A DNA stretch of 64,000 nt, taken from contig JALQCY010000001.1 of the NCBI GenBank assembly GCA_023241745.1, forward strand, positions 894,064-958,063. The letters run 5' to 3'. The notes under the pieces were generated by a model that saw nothing but the letters and a program-made list of their open reading frames with translations, was not told the DNA's origin and ran no database searches. The position numbers and the translations under genes were made by a program. This DNA comes from Isoptericola peretonis (lineage in GTDB: Bacteria; Actinomycetota; Actinomycetes; Actinomycetales; Cellulomonadaceae). Shown piece by piece: positions 51,669 through 62,847 of the stretch (position 1 is its first letter; every line of letters begins with the position of its first letter).

Positions 51669-54479
51669 TCAGGCGGCGCCCAGGTCCTTCCAGGGGCCCC
51701 ACGGCGTCGCGCCCGGCTCGTCGTGGCGGGAGTACCACCGGGCCTCCCAGCGGTGCCCGTCGTGCACGACGACGTCTCCCTTGCCGTACACCGCGGTGCC
51801 GGTCCACGCTTGGAACGTCCCGGAGGACGTCACGACGGGGGCGCCGACCTCGGCCCACGGGCCGTACGCCGACGCGCCCGGCCGGTCGCCGCGCGACCAC
51901 CACAGCGCCTCGAACAGTCCGCCCTCGAACGTGACGCGGTCGCCCTTCGTGTAGGTGGCGCTGCGCGACCACGCCGGCGCCGACGGGGCCAGGTCGAGCC
52001 CGACCAGCATCGGGTCGTGGTCGGACGACCGGAACGGGGACTCGTCGTACAGGAGGGTCGCGTTGTAGTTGTACCGGCTGTACTCGTTCGCCACCGGCTC
52101 GTAGGCGTTGATGTTCCAGATGTCGGTGCCCGACACGCGGTCGACCAGGCCCGCCGAGGCGAGGGCGTGGTCGAGCGAGCCGACGGCGCCGTCGAACGCG
52201 TAGGTGTACTCCCCCGTCGTGGGGCCGAGGTCGGTGTACCCGGCATCGGTCAGGACCCTGATCGGGTCCTCCTGCTCGTAGGAGTTCAGGTCGCCCACCA
52301 GCAGCACGGCGTCGGTGCCGGCGTCGGCCGCGACGTCGTCGGCGAAGCCGAGCAGCGCGGTCGCCTGCCGCACGCGCGACTCGTTGGACGCGCCCTGACC
52401 GTCGCCGGTGTCCTCGTCGCCCGGCCACGGGCCGGCGGAGCCCTTCGACTTGAAGTGGTTGGTGACGACCACGACGTCGTCGCCGGGGTCGGCGGCCACG
52501 CCGCCCGCCGGCTGGAACACCTGCGCGAGCGGCTGGCGCGCGTTGCCGAACGCCTCCGGGTCGTCGAGGATCCGCGACGGCCCCACGGGCTCCGCGCCGT
52601 CGGTGCGGTAGACGAACGCCGTGCGGATCACGTCCTCGCTGTCGGGCAGGTCGGCCGGCGAGCCCACGAAGGCCCAGGTGCCCGCGCCGTCGTGAGCGTT
52701 CAGGGCGTCGACGAGGCCGGACAGCGCCTCGTCCCGGTCCTTCCCGAACGCGGCCGAGTTCTCGATCTCCTCCAGCCCGACGACGTCGGCGCCGAGCGCG
52801 GAGATCGCGGCGACGATCTTGGCCTCCTGGCGCTCCAGGTCCTCGGCCTCGGCGGCACCGCGGGCGTCGCAGCCGTCGCGCACCGTCACCGGGTCGCCGG
52901 TGCGGTCGGTGTAGTACCGGCAGCCGGTGAGCTGGTCGCCCGTGGTGGTGAAGTAGTTGAGCACGTTGAACGTGCCGACCTGCAGGCTGCCGCCCACGTC
53001 CTGCGGCGCCGCCTCCCGCGTGTCCTCGAACGTCGCCGGCTGCACGTCGGCCGCGACGGCGGGCGTGAGCCGGTGCTGCGGCTGCAGGCCCCACGCGTCG
53101 TAGCGGTAGTCGAGGACGACGGGCCGCGTGAAGGTCACCGCGGCTCCGACACGGACAGGGTCGCCGCCGGTCAGCCACGGCAGCGGCTGCGACGAGTTCG
53201 CCGCCGAGCCGTAGTTCGTCGACGCGCCGTCGTCGAGCAGCACGGCTCGCGCGGCGTTGTCCTCGGCCTGCTCCTTCGCCTCGACCGCGCCCGGTCGTCC
53301 GACCGACGTCGGCTGGACCAGCGGGGAGTCACCCGCCGCCAGGCCGATCGTGGCGTAGAAGTTCGTGTCGTAGTTGTCGGTGACCGTGAAGTCGCCCTGC
53401 GGGGCGAGCAGCATGCCCTCCAGCGCCTCGCGGCCGGGGTCGTCCGCAGGCCAGGCGGTGGCGAGCGGCTCGACCGACCCGGGCTCGTCGAGCACCGTCC
53501 AGGAGTCGGGCGTGACCTCCGTGAGGCCGTCGTGCTCGCTGACCACGCCGGTGACCTCGACGTGGTCGCCCACCTCGAGCTCTGCCGCCGCGGCGCGGGA
53601 GTAGACGAACACGCCGTCGGACGCACCGGGGGTCGTGTCGGAGGCGGGGTCGCCGCCGGTCCCGGCGGTCTGCAGGTAGAGGCCGTCGAAGCCACCCGTC
53701 GGGTAGGTGGCGGTGACGACCCCGGTGGTCCGGACGGCCTTCCCGGTCAGCGGCGAGGTCGCGCCGGTGCCCTGGATCTCCGCGACGGTCGCGTCGACGA
53801 CCGGGCCGGGGTCGGTGCCGGGGTCGGTCCCGCTCGCGGTCGGCGTCGGCGTGCCGGCGACGAAGTCCGCGGCGTTGTCGGCGGTGTGCGCGTGGTCGCG
53901 TCGGGCGACCGACGTCGGGTTGGTCGTGGCCGGTGCAGGGCCGGACCCCGACCAGGCGTTGGCGGAGGCGCCCCACCCCACGAGGTCGACGACGTCCTCG
54001 GCCACCGCGCAGTCGGCGCCGGCGCAGGCGAGCCGGTCGGTCGAGCGGACCAGCGCGATCTTGGCGCCCGAGCCGGACATGGCGATCGTGCCGGTGACGT
54101 CCGGCTCCGGCAGCGCCGGCAGCGAGGTGTTGGTGCCCGTCGCCTGCGCCACGAGGAACGACCCGCCCGCGGGGATCTGCCCGCTGAGGTTCGTCTGGGC
54201 GCCGTTGGCCCACGTGCCCGCCGCCGACGCGTACTGGATCGTCCAGCCGTCGAGCGACACCGGCTGGTCGGTCCGGTTGTACAGCTCGACGAAGTCCTGG
54301 TTGAACGCTGCGCCGCTGTTGCCCCCGCCGCCGTACACCTCGTCGATCACCACGGGGGCGTCGGGCGAGACGGCGGCGGAAGCGGGGCCGGCGAGGGCTG
54401 CGCCGACGGGGAGGACCAGCGCGGCCGCGGTGGCGGCCGCGAGCGGTCCTCGATGGCGGGTGGGACGGGTACGGCTCAC
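51669..54479 (-). CDS. Secreted ExeM/NucH-type endonuclease with two CBM5/12-like repeats
   Basis: The 936-residue protein has a signal peptide at 1-36, a lamin-tail (LTD) domain at about 40-180 (VVIDEVYGGGGNSGAAFNQDFVELYN) and an OB-fold region at about 225-320. An endonuclease/exonuclease/phosphatase domain spans about 500-825, with GLEEIEN, VVTNHFKSKG, LLVGDLNSYEQEDP and SSDHDPMLVGLDL. Two C-terminal carbohydrate-binding repeats (about 835-880 and 888-936) read YTKGDRVTFEGGLFEALWWS and YGKGDVVVHDGHRWEARWYS, each ending GPW. It probably degrades extracellular DNA for phosphate or biofilm turnover while bound to chitin-like polymers. Confidence 0.9.
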   Translation of the reverse strand: MSRTRPTRHRGPLAAATAAALVLPVGAALAGPASAAVSPDAPVVIDEVYGGGGNSGAAFNQDFVELYNRTDQPVSLDGWTIQYASAAGTWANGAQTNLSGQIPAGGSFLVAQATGTNTSLPALPEPDVTGTIAMSGSGAKIALVRSTDRLACAGADCAVAEDVVDLVGWGASANAWSGSGPAPATTNPTSVARRDHAHTADNAADFVAGTPTPTASGTDPGTDPGPVVDATVAEIQGTGATSPLTGKAVRTTGVVTATYPTGGFDGLYLQTAGTGGDPASDTTPGASDGVFVYSRAAAAELEVGDHVEVTGVVSEHDGLTEVTPDSWTVLDEPGSVEPLATAWPADDPGREALEGMLLAPQGDFTVTDNYDTNFYATIGLAAGDSPLVQPTSVGRPGAVEAKEQAEDNAARAVLLDDGASTNYGSAANSSQPLPWLTGGDPVRVGAAVTFTRPVVLDYRYDAWGLQPQHRLTPAVAADVQPATFEDTREAAPQDVGGSLQVGTFNVLNYFTTTGDQLTGCRYYTDRTGDPVTVRDGCDARGAAEAEDLERQEAKIVAAISALGADVVGLEEIENSAAFGKDRDEALSGLVDALNAHDGAGTWAFVGSPADLPDSEDVIRTAFVYRTDGAEPVGPSRILDDPEAFGNARQPLAQVFQPAGGVAADPGDDVVVVTNHFKSKGSAGPWPGDEDTGDGQGASNESRVRQATALLGFADDVAADAGTDAVLLVGDLNSYEQEDPIRVLTDAGYTDLGPTTGEYTYAFDGAVGSLDHALASAGLVDRVSGTDIWNINAYEPVANEYSRYNYNATLLYDESPFRSSDHDPMLVGLDLAPSAPAWSRSATYTKGDRVTFEGGLFEALWWSRGDRPGASAYGPWAEVGAPVVTSSGTFQAWTGTAVYGKGDVVVHDGHRWEARWYSRHDEPGATPWGPWKDLGAA

Positions 54480-54663
54480 GGTGGCTCCTTCGCGGCGGAC
54501 GTACGGGTGGCGTCACCTCAGCAGACCCGCGTGAACCGATGTTGAACCCCAGGCCACCGGACGTCGTCGTCCGCCGCCCGGTGCGCGCCTGCCCGGTGCG
54601 GCCGAACGTAGCGGACGGGGCCGACACGCGCCCGCCGCACGAGCTACCTCGGCACGATCCGGA

Positions 54664-55044
54664 CTACCTCGGCGGGCGCGGCCGCGCGGCCTGCAGCGGC
54701 AGCAGCGCGGACAGGTCCGCGCGCTCGCCCGAGGCGTTCACCCGGCCGGCAGCGCGGGCGTCCGCCCAGGAGAGCCGGCCGGTGGCCAGCCCCAGCCAGG
54801 TGTCGACGTCGGTCTCCACCACGTTGGGCGGCGTGCCCCGCGTGTGCCGTGGCCCCGCCACGGCCTGCACCGCCCCGGCGGGCGGCACGCGCACCTCCAC
54901 CGAGTTGCCGGGCGCGACGTCGGCCAGCTCCTCGAGCGTGAACCGCACGGCCGTCGTCACCACGGGGCGGGACGTGTCGCCGTCCAGCCAAGCGGCCACG
55001 GCCGCCCTCCCGGCAGCAGGATCGGTCCGTCGTCGAGCAGGCAC
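54664..55044 (-). CDS. Sterol-carrier-type (SCP) family protein, purF-linked
   Basis: The 126-residue protein has RRTDPAAGRAAVAAWL at the N-terminus, VRFTLEELADVAPGNSVEVRVPP in the middle and RGTPPNVVETDVDTWLGLATGRLSWADARAAGRV at the end. The latter part (VVETDVDTWLGLATGRLSW) is the typical SCP-2-like lipid-binding fold of actinobacterial orthologues. It corresponds to Rv0807, next to purF in Mycobacterium; here the nuclease and a membrane protein lie between them. TAGGGT lies 6 nt before the GTG. Confidence 0.85.
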   Translation of the reverse strand: MPARRRTDPAAGRAAVAAWLDGDTSRPVVTTAVRFTLEELADVAPGNSVEVRVPPAGAVQAVAGPRHTRGTPPNVVETDVDTWLGLATGRLSWADARAAGRVNASGERADLSALLPLQAARPRPPR

Positions 55045-55107
55045 GGCAGCACCCTAAGCCCCCGCACCCACCGGCCGCCGACGGCCGACGCGTGAGGGCA
55101 CGACCGA

Positions 55108-55208
55108 GCGCGGGTCGGAGGTTTCTTCGCGCGGACGTATCCCTCCCGAAGTGGAGGGCGCCCCGGCGCCCGTGAACGCGTCCGCGCGAAGAAACCTCCG
55201 ACCCGCGC
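55108..55208. repeat. Perfect 30-bp inverted repeat with two nested hairpins
   Basis: Arms 55108-55137 and 55179-55208 are exact reverse complements over 30 bp (left arm begins GCGCGGGTCGGAGG). The 41-nt interior contains CCCTCC-N6-GGAGGG (55141-55158) and GGGCGCC-CC-GGCGCCC (55156-55171), which share GGG and so are mutually exclusive. It lies between the SCP gene and the end of the ABC operon and could end that operon. The stem is much longer than the other terminators here. Confidence 0.85.
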
Positions 55209-55233
55209 GACCAGGCCGACCGCGCAGCCATCG

Positions 55234-56977
<1,744 letters not shown>

Positions 56978-56981
<4 letters not shown>

Positions 56982-58036
56982 ACGTCGACCCTCTCCTTCT
57001 GTCCGGGCCGACCGGGCGCGGGCCCGTCGGCGTCGGCCGCCGGCACGGACACGTCGCTGGTCGCGGACGACGAGCCGCGTCCGAGCTTGTCCCGTCCGGC
57101 CTTGCGGGCCTCGCGGACGCTCTTGGCGGCCGCGGGCGCCAGGCGCAGCTTGGGGTTGATGATCTCGTCGATGGCGAAGTTGACGAGGGACAGGCCGGTG
57201 CCGAACGCGGCGATCATGAGGCCCGGCGGGACGAACCACCACCAGGCGCCGCGGGTGAGCGCGCCGCCGCCCTGCGCCTCGTTGAGCATCGTGCCCCAGG
57301 TGATCGACCCGTTGGGGCCCAGGCCCAGGTAGGACAGGCCCGCCTCGCCGAGGATGGCGAGCACGATCGCGAACAGGAACTGCGACGCCAGCAGGGGCAG
57401 CAGGTTGGGCAGCACCTCGACGAGGATGATCCGCGGCGTCTTCTCGCCGGCGACCCGGGCCGCCGAGACGTAGTCCCGCACGCGCAGCGACCGCGCCTGG
57501 GAGCGCAGCACCACCGCGGGGCCGGCGAACGCGGTGACCCCGAGGATGAGGGCGACCACCCACAGGCTGCGCACCTCCAGGTAGCTGGCGACCACGATCA
57601 TCAGCGGCAGACCGGGGATGACTAGCATGATCCCGGTGATGAGGGACAGGACCTCGTCGGTCCAGCCCCGGAGGTAGCCGCCGACCACGCCGAGCAGGAG
57701 CGCAAGGACGATCGCGACGACGCCGGCGGTGACGCCGACGATCAGGGAGCCGCGCGCGCCCTCGGCGAGCTGGGCGAGCACGTCGTACCCGAGGCTCGTG
57801 GTGCCGAGCCAGTGGCCGGGCTGCGGCGGCAGCATGGGGTCGTTGGCGGAGCTGCGCGGGTCCTGGGTGATCCAGGGTCCCACGATCGCGAAGAGGACGA
57901 TCGCGCCGATGAGGACGAGGCCGGTCAGGAACTTGCCCGACATGGACGGCATCATCTGACGCACGCCGGACCTCTTGGCGGGGGACGGCGCGGCGGCGGT
58001 GGCCGCGGCGGTGTCGGGGGTGCGGGTGTCAGTCAT
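56978..58036 (-). CDS. Oligopeptide-type ABC importer, permease (OppC/DppC-like)
   Basis: The 352-residue protein has six membrane segments after an Ala-rich cytoplasmic N-terminus (1-35). HWLGTTSLGYDVLAQLAEGAR is the DppC hallmark before the permease domain. The EAA loop is DYVSAARVAGEKTPRIILVE, followed by GEAGLSYLGLGPNGSITWG. An unusually long polar C-terminal tail (about 305-352) follows. It overlaps the partner permease gene by 8 bp. Confidence 0.92.
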
Positions 58037-59021
58037 GGTGGCGCGTCCTCGGGTCCAGGAAGCCGTAGATGAGGTCCATGAGGAACAGCGCCGCCAGGAC
58101 CGCGAGGGTGATCACGAGGAAGACCCCCTGCATCAGCGCGTAGTCGTTGTTGCGGACCGCGGTGATCATGAGCTTGCCGATGCCGGGATAGGTGAAGACC
58201 TGTTCCATCACGAGCGAGCCCGCGACGACGAACCCCAGGGAGACGCCGAAGCCGGCGAGGGAGGGCAGCGCGGCGTTGCGCATGGCGTAGGTCGTGAAGA
58301 CCCGGCGCGGCCGCAGGCCCTTCGCCTCCGCCGTCGTGACGTAGTCCTCCGACAGCGTGGAGACCATCATGTTGCGCATCCCGAGCAGCCAGCCGCCGAC
58401 GGACGAGATCACGATCGTCAGCGCCGGGAGGAACGCGTGGTACAGCACCGAACCGACGAAGGCCCAGCTCCACTCGGGCCCGTTGAACGTGAACACGTCG
58501 TAGGCGCCGATGATCGGGAACCACTGGAGGGTCACGGCGAAGCCGAAGATGAGCACGAGCGCCACCCAGAAGTACGGGAGCGACTGGAGCATCGTGGTGC
58601 TGGGGACGAGGCTGTCCACCCAGGTGCCGCGCTTCCAGCCGGCGAGGGCGCCGAGCCCGATGCCCAGCACGAACGAGATGATCGTGGCCGTGCCGACGAG
58701 TCCGAGGGTCCACGGCAGCGCGTCCCCGATGAGCTCGGTCACCGGCGCGGGGAAGTTCGTCACCGAGACGCCCAGGTTCCCCTGGAAGAGGTTGCCCCAG
58801 TACGTGACGTACTGCTCCCAGAGGGTCTGGTCCTCGGCGGCCCCGAGGAGGAGCCGGATGGTGTTCTCCGTGCCCGCGGGGATGCCGCCGCTGCGCTGCA
58901 GCTTCGCCATGAGGATGGTGAAGGGGTCGCCGGGCAGCAGGCGCGGGATGAAGAAGTTCAGGGAGATGGCGGCCCACAGCGTGACCGCGTAGAACCCGAT
59001 CCGCCTCAGGTAGAACTTCAT
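58029..59021 (-). CDS. Oligopeptide-type ABC importer, permease (OppB/DppB-like)
   Basis: The 330-residue protein has the family N-terminus FYLRRIGFYAVTLWAAISLNFFIPRLLPGDPF (membrane helix then LLPGDP). Six membrane segments and the EAA loop DYVTTAEAKGLRPRRVFTTYAMRNAALP are present. VVAGSLVMEQVFTYPGIGKLM near the end is a DppB hallmark. It is preceded by a 16-bp hairpin separating it from the binding-protein gene. Confidence 0.92.
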   Translation of the reverse strand: MKFYLRRIGFYAVTLWAAISLNFFIPRLLPGDPFTILMAKLQRSGGIPAGTENTIRLLLGAAEDQTLWEQYVTYWGNLFQGNLGVSVTNFPAPVTELIGDALPWTLGLVGTATIISFVLGIGLGALAGWKRGTWVDSLVPSTTMLQSLPYFWVALVLIFGFAVTLQWFPIIGAYDVFTFNGPEWSWAFVGSVLYHAFLPALTIVISSVGGWLLGMRNMMVSTLSEDYVTTAEAKGLRPRRVFTTYAMRNAALPSLAGFGVSLGFVVAGSLVMEQVFTYPGIGKLMITAVRNNDYALMQGVFLVITLAVLAALFLMDLIYGFLDPRTRHHD

Positions 59022-59110
59022 GGGATCGGGCCGCCCTTCGGTGTCGCGGGCATGCGGCTCCTCCTCGGTCGTTGCGTCACAGCGTCGTGGTGCAGGGGGT
59101 GCGGGTGTGC

Positions 59111-59147
59111 GGGTGACCGGCGGGCCGGGAAGGCCCGCCGGTCACCC
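59111..59147 (-). terminator. Intra-operon hairpin after binding-protein gene
   Basis: GGGTGACCGGCGGGCC (59111-59126) pairs perfectly with GGCCCGCCGGTCACCC (59132-59147) around 5 nt. Located between the binding-protein and permease genes, it probably attenuates transcription or protects the upstream message, giving excess binding protein. Confidence 0.75.
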
Positions 59148-59161
59148 TGTCGGTGCGGTGG

Positions 59162-60910
59162 TTACTCGAGGCCGCCGAGCTTGCCGAGGATGACGCCCGA
59201 CGACGGGCCCTGCCACGACGGCGGGAACATGTACATGTCCTCCTCGGTCGGCCAGCCGGCGTAGGCCTTCGTGTTGAAGAAGGTCTGCGACGCGTTGACG
59301 ACCAGCGGGATGTACGGCAGGTCCTCGACGATGTGCTGCTGCACGGTGGCGTAGGCCTCCTTCTTGGCGGCCTCGTCGTTCGTCTCGGAGGCGGCCTGGA
59401 CGGCGGCGTTCACGTCGTCGTTGTCGTACCGGGAGAAGTTCCACTCACCCGGCTCGAGGGCGGTGCCCACCTTCTGCGTGAAGTCGCCCGTGAACCACTC
59501 GCGGTAGATCTGGAACGGGTCGGCGATCGAGGTGCCCACGACGCCGCCCATGATCAGCTCGAACTCGCCCGACACGCGGGCGTCGGCGAACTCGTTCCAC
59601 GAGATGGTCGACGCGGTGACCTTGATGCCGGCCGCCTTCGCCTGCTCCTCGATGAGCTTCGCGGCGCTGTTGTAGTCGGTCCAGCCGTCGACGGACGTGA
59701 GGGTCAGGTCGATCGCCTTGCCGTCCTTGCCGTAGAAGCCGTCGGCGTCCTTGGTGTAGCCGGCGTCCTCGAGGATCGTCGCGGCCGCGGCCGCGTCGGC
59801 CGTCTGCGGCGACTCCTTCGGCATGCCGTCGGCGATCCACTTGTCGTCGCGCCCGAGCAGCGCGAACGTCGGCGAGATCTCCTTGGCGAGGCCGACGAAG
59901 GCCTTCTCGTTGATCGCCCCGCGGTCGATCGCCACGTTGAGCGCCTGGCGCACGGCGACGTCGGTCTGCTCGCCCTCGCAGCCGAGGTCGACGTTGGCGC
60001 AGGTGTAGAGCACGGTCGGGTCGACGGGCGTGTTCACGTACCCGTACGCCCCGCTGGACGTGACCCGGTCGGGCTCGGGCACGAACATCGTCGACCAGTC
60101 GATCTGGCCGGTGGTGAGCAGGTCCTCGGCGGACTGGTTCGCGTCGATGCCGACGTAGCGCAGGGAGGCGACCTGGGGCTCGCCTCCCCAGTAGTTCGGG
60201 TTCGCCTTGGCCGTGTAGGCCGCGTTCGACGTCGAGTCCACCATGTACGGGCCGGTGCCGACGGGGTTCTCGGCGTTCGCCCAGGCGACGAGGCCCTCGA
60301 GCTTGGCGCCCGCGGCGTCCTCCCCCGTGTCCTTCTCGTGCTCGGAGAAGACGTGCTTCGGCACGATGTACGTGCTCCCGAGGATGGCGAACTCGTTCGC
60401 GAAGGCCGGGGCGTCGAACGAGAAGACCACCGTGGACTCGTCGGACGCCGTCGCCTCGGACAGGTAGCTCGGCTTCGCGCTGTCGTTCATGAAGGAGTAC
60501 ACGACGTCGTCGGCCGTGAACGGCGTGCCGTCGTTCCACTCCACGCCCGAGCGGAGCGTGACCGTCAGCTCGGTGCCGTCCCCGTTCCACTCGAACGACT
60601 CGGCCAGCATCGCCGTGGGGTCCACGTCCTGGAGCTTGTTGTAGGCGAACAGCGTCTCGTAGATGCCGCCGTTGGCCAGGTGCAGCACACCGACGGCGTA
60701 GGGGTTGAAGTTGGCCGTGATCGGGGTCTGGGAGCCGGCCCAGATCACGAGCTCGCGGTCGGTGGCCGCGCCCTCGGCCGCCGGGGCGCCGGACTCGCCG
60801 CCCTCCTGGTCGCCCCCGCCGCCTCCGGAGCACCCGGCGGCGAGGAGGGTCACGCTCGTGAGCGCGGCGGCCGCCGTCAGCCACCGGCTCCGCGTGGTAC
60901 GTCGGTTCAT
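59162..60910 (-). CDS. Extracellular solute-binding lipoprotein, family 5 (OppA/DppA type)
   Basis: The 582-residue protein has a lipoprotein signal peptide with lipobox LLAAGC (Cys27) and a Gly/Glu-rich tether, then the SBP family 5 fold. Markers are YETLFAYNK, LRSGVEWNDGTPFTADDVVYSF, NPVGTGPYMV, VAVRQALNVAIDR and a C-terminal two-lobe closure. It captures peptides or, as in several polymer-degrading actinobacteria and Thermotoga, oligosaccharides; sequence alone does not decide. GGAAGGACCC precedes the ATG at 60910. It is the first gene of the importer operon. Confidence 0.9.
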   Translation of the reverse strand: MNRRTTRSRWLTAAAALTSVTLLAAGCSGGGGGDQEGGESGAPAAEGAATDRELVIWAGSQTPITANFNPYAVGVLHLANGGIYETLFAYNKLQDVDPTAMLAESFEWNGDGTELTVTLRSGVEWNDGTPFTADDVVYSFMNDSAKPSYLSEATASDESTVVFSFDAPAFANEFAILGSTYIVPKHVFSEHEKDTGEDAAGAKLEGLVAWANAENPVGTGPYMVDSTSNAAYTAKANPNYWGGEPQVASLRYVGIDANQSAEDLLTTGQIDWSTMFVPEPDRVTSSGAYGYVNTPVDPTVLYTCANVDLGCEGEQTDVAVRQALNVAIDRGAINEKAFVGLAKEISPTFALLGRDDKWIADGMPKESPQTADAAAAATILEDAGYTKDADGFYGKDGKAIDLTLTSVDGWTDYNSAAKLIEEQAKAAGIKVTASTISWNEFADARVSGEFELIMGGVVGTSIADPFQIYREWFTGDFTQKVGTALEPGEWNFSRYDNDDVNAAVQAASETNDEAAKKEAYATVQQHIVEDLPYIPLVVNASQTFFNTKAYAGWPTEEDMYMFPPSWQGPSSGVILGKLGGLE

Positions 60911-60969
60911 CGTGGGTCCTTCCAGTCGGCAACGCGTCCTCACGCTGCTGCGGCTACCTCATCGGGCCT

Positions 60970-61050
60970 TAGGGAAGGAACCTTAACGAATACTTCAGGG
61001 GTCTCGGCTAGAGCTTGAATCGTTATAAGGCAGGAGTGTTATCAAAACGT
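60970..61050 (-). promoter_or_regulatory. AT-rich leader and candidate promoter of ABC importer operon
   Basis: The 268 bp upstream of the binding-protein gene hold an AT-rich island unusual for this DNA. TATAAC (minus strand, 61027-61022) is the best -10 candidate; no good -35 is visible. AAGGAACCTT (60975-60984) is a palindrome within the transcribed leader, flanked by a repeated CCTTA. Regulation by a sugar or nitrogen regulator is possible but not shown. Confidence 0.4.
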
Positions 61051-61178
61051 CATCTCGCGGCGGGGCCGCGATTCGCGACGGTCCTCGGTCCCCCGCCGGA
61101 CGCCGTCGGCGGGTCTGCCCGCGCCGGGCGATGCCGGGGGTCTGCCCGCGCCGGACGGCGCCTGACAGGTCTGCGACG

Positions 61179-62690
61179 TCAGGCGAGGGTGAAGAGCACC
61201 CGACGGTCGGCCACGGACGCCTCGGCCAGGGTCGGCCGGACGCGCTCGCCGAGCGGCAGGTCGGGGCCCTCGAGGCGGGCCCGCACCGCGGGCTCGCGCA
61301 GCATCACGTCGCCGCGCCGGAGGCCGGACGCGTCCTCGTCGCCCTTGCCATCCCCGTCGCCGCGCACGTCGACGACCACGCCGTCGAACGTCTCGCCCTC
61401 GCGGCCGGCGAGCAGGGCCGCCTCGACGATGTCGACGCACCCCCGCTCGAACGTCCCGGCCGTGCGGGACGCCTCCGCCATCGTCGCGGGGAGGCCGGGC
61501 AGGGCGTCCGAAACCCAGGCGGGCGGCTCCTTGCCCGCCGCGTGAGCGAGGCACACCTCGGTCGCGTACCGGTCGGCGAGGCGTCGCAGGGGCGCCGTCA
61601 CGTGGGCGTACTCGGCCGCGATCGCGGCGTGCCGGGCGTCGGCCGGGAGAGGGACCGGAGCGCCGCCGTCGGGCCCGGGCACCCCGAACGCCAGGTAGCC
61701 GGCCCCCCGGAACAGCGTCGTGGCCTCGGCGAGGAACGCCGCGTGCGCCGGTCGTCGCGACTCGAGGGAGGGCACGAGCTGCGCGTAGGAGACGGTGTCG
61801 GGCCACTCGATCCCGAGCGCGGCGGCCGTGCGCCGCAGGCGGGCGACGTCGCGCTCGTCGGCGGGAGGCAGCGTCCGCAGGAGGCCGACGCCGGCCTCGC
61901 GCATCATCGCCGCCGCGGCGATCCCGGTGAGCAGCGAGATCTGCGCGTTCCACCCCTCGACCGGCAGCGTGCGGCGCAGCTCGAGGGAGAACGACCCGTC
62001 GGGCTGGGGCAGGATCACCTGCTCGGGCACCTCGAGCGACACGCCGCCCCGGTCGCGCTCGCGTTCCTGGCGCAGCCGCCCGACGTCGGCCAGGAGCGAC
62101 AGCGCGTCCGACGCCGCTCCCGCGTCGAGCTGGGCCTGCGCCTCTCCGTACGTGAGCCGTGCCCGGGACCGCACGGTCGCGCGGGTGACGGAGGTGCTGG
62201 TGATCTCGCCGTCGGCGTCCAGCCCGATCGTCCACAGCACGGCGGGCCGGTCCTCGTCGGGCAGCAGGCTCGCGGCGCCCTCCGAGAGGACGGTCGGGTG
62301 CAGCGGCGTGCGGACGTCGGGCCCGTAGACCGTGGTGCCCCGCCGGTGCGTCTCGGCGTCGAGCCCGCCGCCCGGGCGCACGAACGCCGCGACGTCCGCG
62401 ATGGCGTACCGCACGATGTAGCCGCGCCCCGACGACGCGACGTGCACCGCCTGGTCGAGGTCCATCGAGCCGGGCGGGTCGATGGTGACGAGCTCGACGT
62501 CGCGGCGGTCCTGCCGGCCCTGCGCCGCGCCGGCCGGTGCGTGGCCGCCGTCCTTCGCGGACTGCTCGGCCTCCTCGCGCACGGCCGTGGGGAACATCGC
62601 GGGCAGCCCGACCTCGGCACGGAGGGCTGCGAGGGCGTCCGCGACCTCGGCCGGCCCGGCGATGGCGAGATGAAGCTGACGCGTCGGCAC
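61179..62690 (-). CDS. RNB-domain (RNase II/R-like) ribonuclease
   Basis: The 503-residue protein consists mainly of an RNB catalytic domain: IDPPGSMDLDQAVHVASSGRGY (around 85-106, with the Asp cluster DLDQ), YAIADVAAFVRPGG, LSEGAASLLPDEDRPAVLW and YAHVTAPLRRLADRYATEV. A short beta-rich C-terminus follows. It lacks the N-terminal cold-shock domains of E. coli RNase R/II, as in the short actinobacterial form. It degrades RNA 3' to 5'. GTG 62690 lies 6 nt after TACGGT, a leaderless start, so the longer upstream reading is rejected. Confidence 0.9.
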   Translation of the reverse strand: MPTRQLHLAIAGPAEVADALAALRAEVGLPAMFPTAVREEAEQSAKDGGHAPAGAAQGRQDRRDVELVTIDPPGSMDLDQAVHVASSGRGYIVRYAIADVAAFVRPGGGLDAETHRRGTTVYGPDVRTPLHPTVLSEGAASLLPDEDRPAVLWTIGLDADGEITSTSVTRATVRSRARLTYGEAQAQLDAGAASDALSLLADVGRLRQERERDRGGVSLEVPEQVILPQPDGSFSLELRRTLPVEGWNAQISLLTGIAAAAMMREAGVGLLRTLPPADERDVARLRRTAAALGIEWPDTVSYAQLVPSLESRRPAHAAFLAEATTLFRGAGYLAFGVPGPDGGAPVPLPADARHAAIAAEYAHVTAPLRRLADRYATEVCLAHAAGKEPPAWVSDALPGLPATMAEASRTAGTFERGCVDIVEAALLAGREGETFDGVVVDVRGDGDGKGDEDASGLRRGDVMLREPAVRARLEGPDLPLGERVRPTLAEASVADRRVLFTLA

Positions 62691-62793
62691 GGCTCGACCG
62701 TAGCGGCGCGGGCCGGGCGTCGCGCGTCGAGGGCACGGGCCACCGGTATGGCGTGCGTCGCCTTTTCGACAGGCTCCACCGCCGCCAGATATC

Positions 62794-62803
62794 TTGATGT
62801 CAA
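62794..62803 (+). promoter_or_regulatory. TTGA-TG-TCAA dyad upstream of icd
   Basis: TTGATGTCAA lies 45 bp before the icd ATG in an AT-rich patch (AGATATC precedes it). TTGATG may double as a -35; the -10 is not clear. It may be an operator, regulator unknown. Confidence 0.35.
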
Positions 62804-62847
62804 ACAATCTCTCGTCCATCACAGCCCTGCCTAGGGAGCATCGCCGC

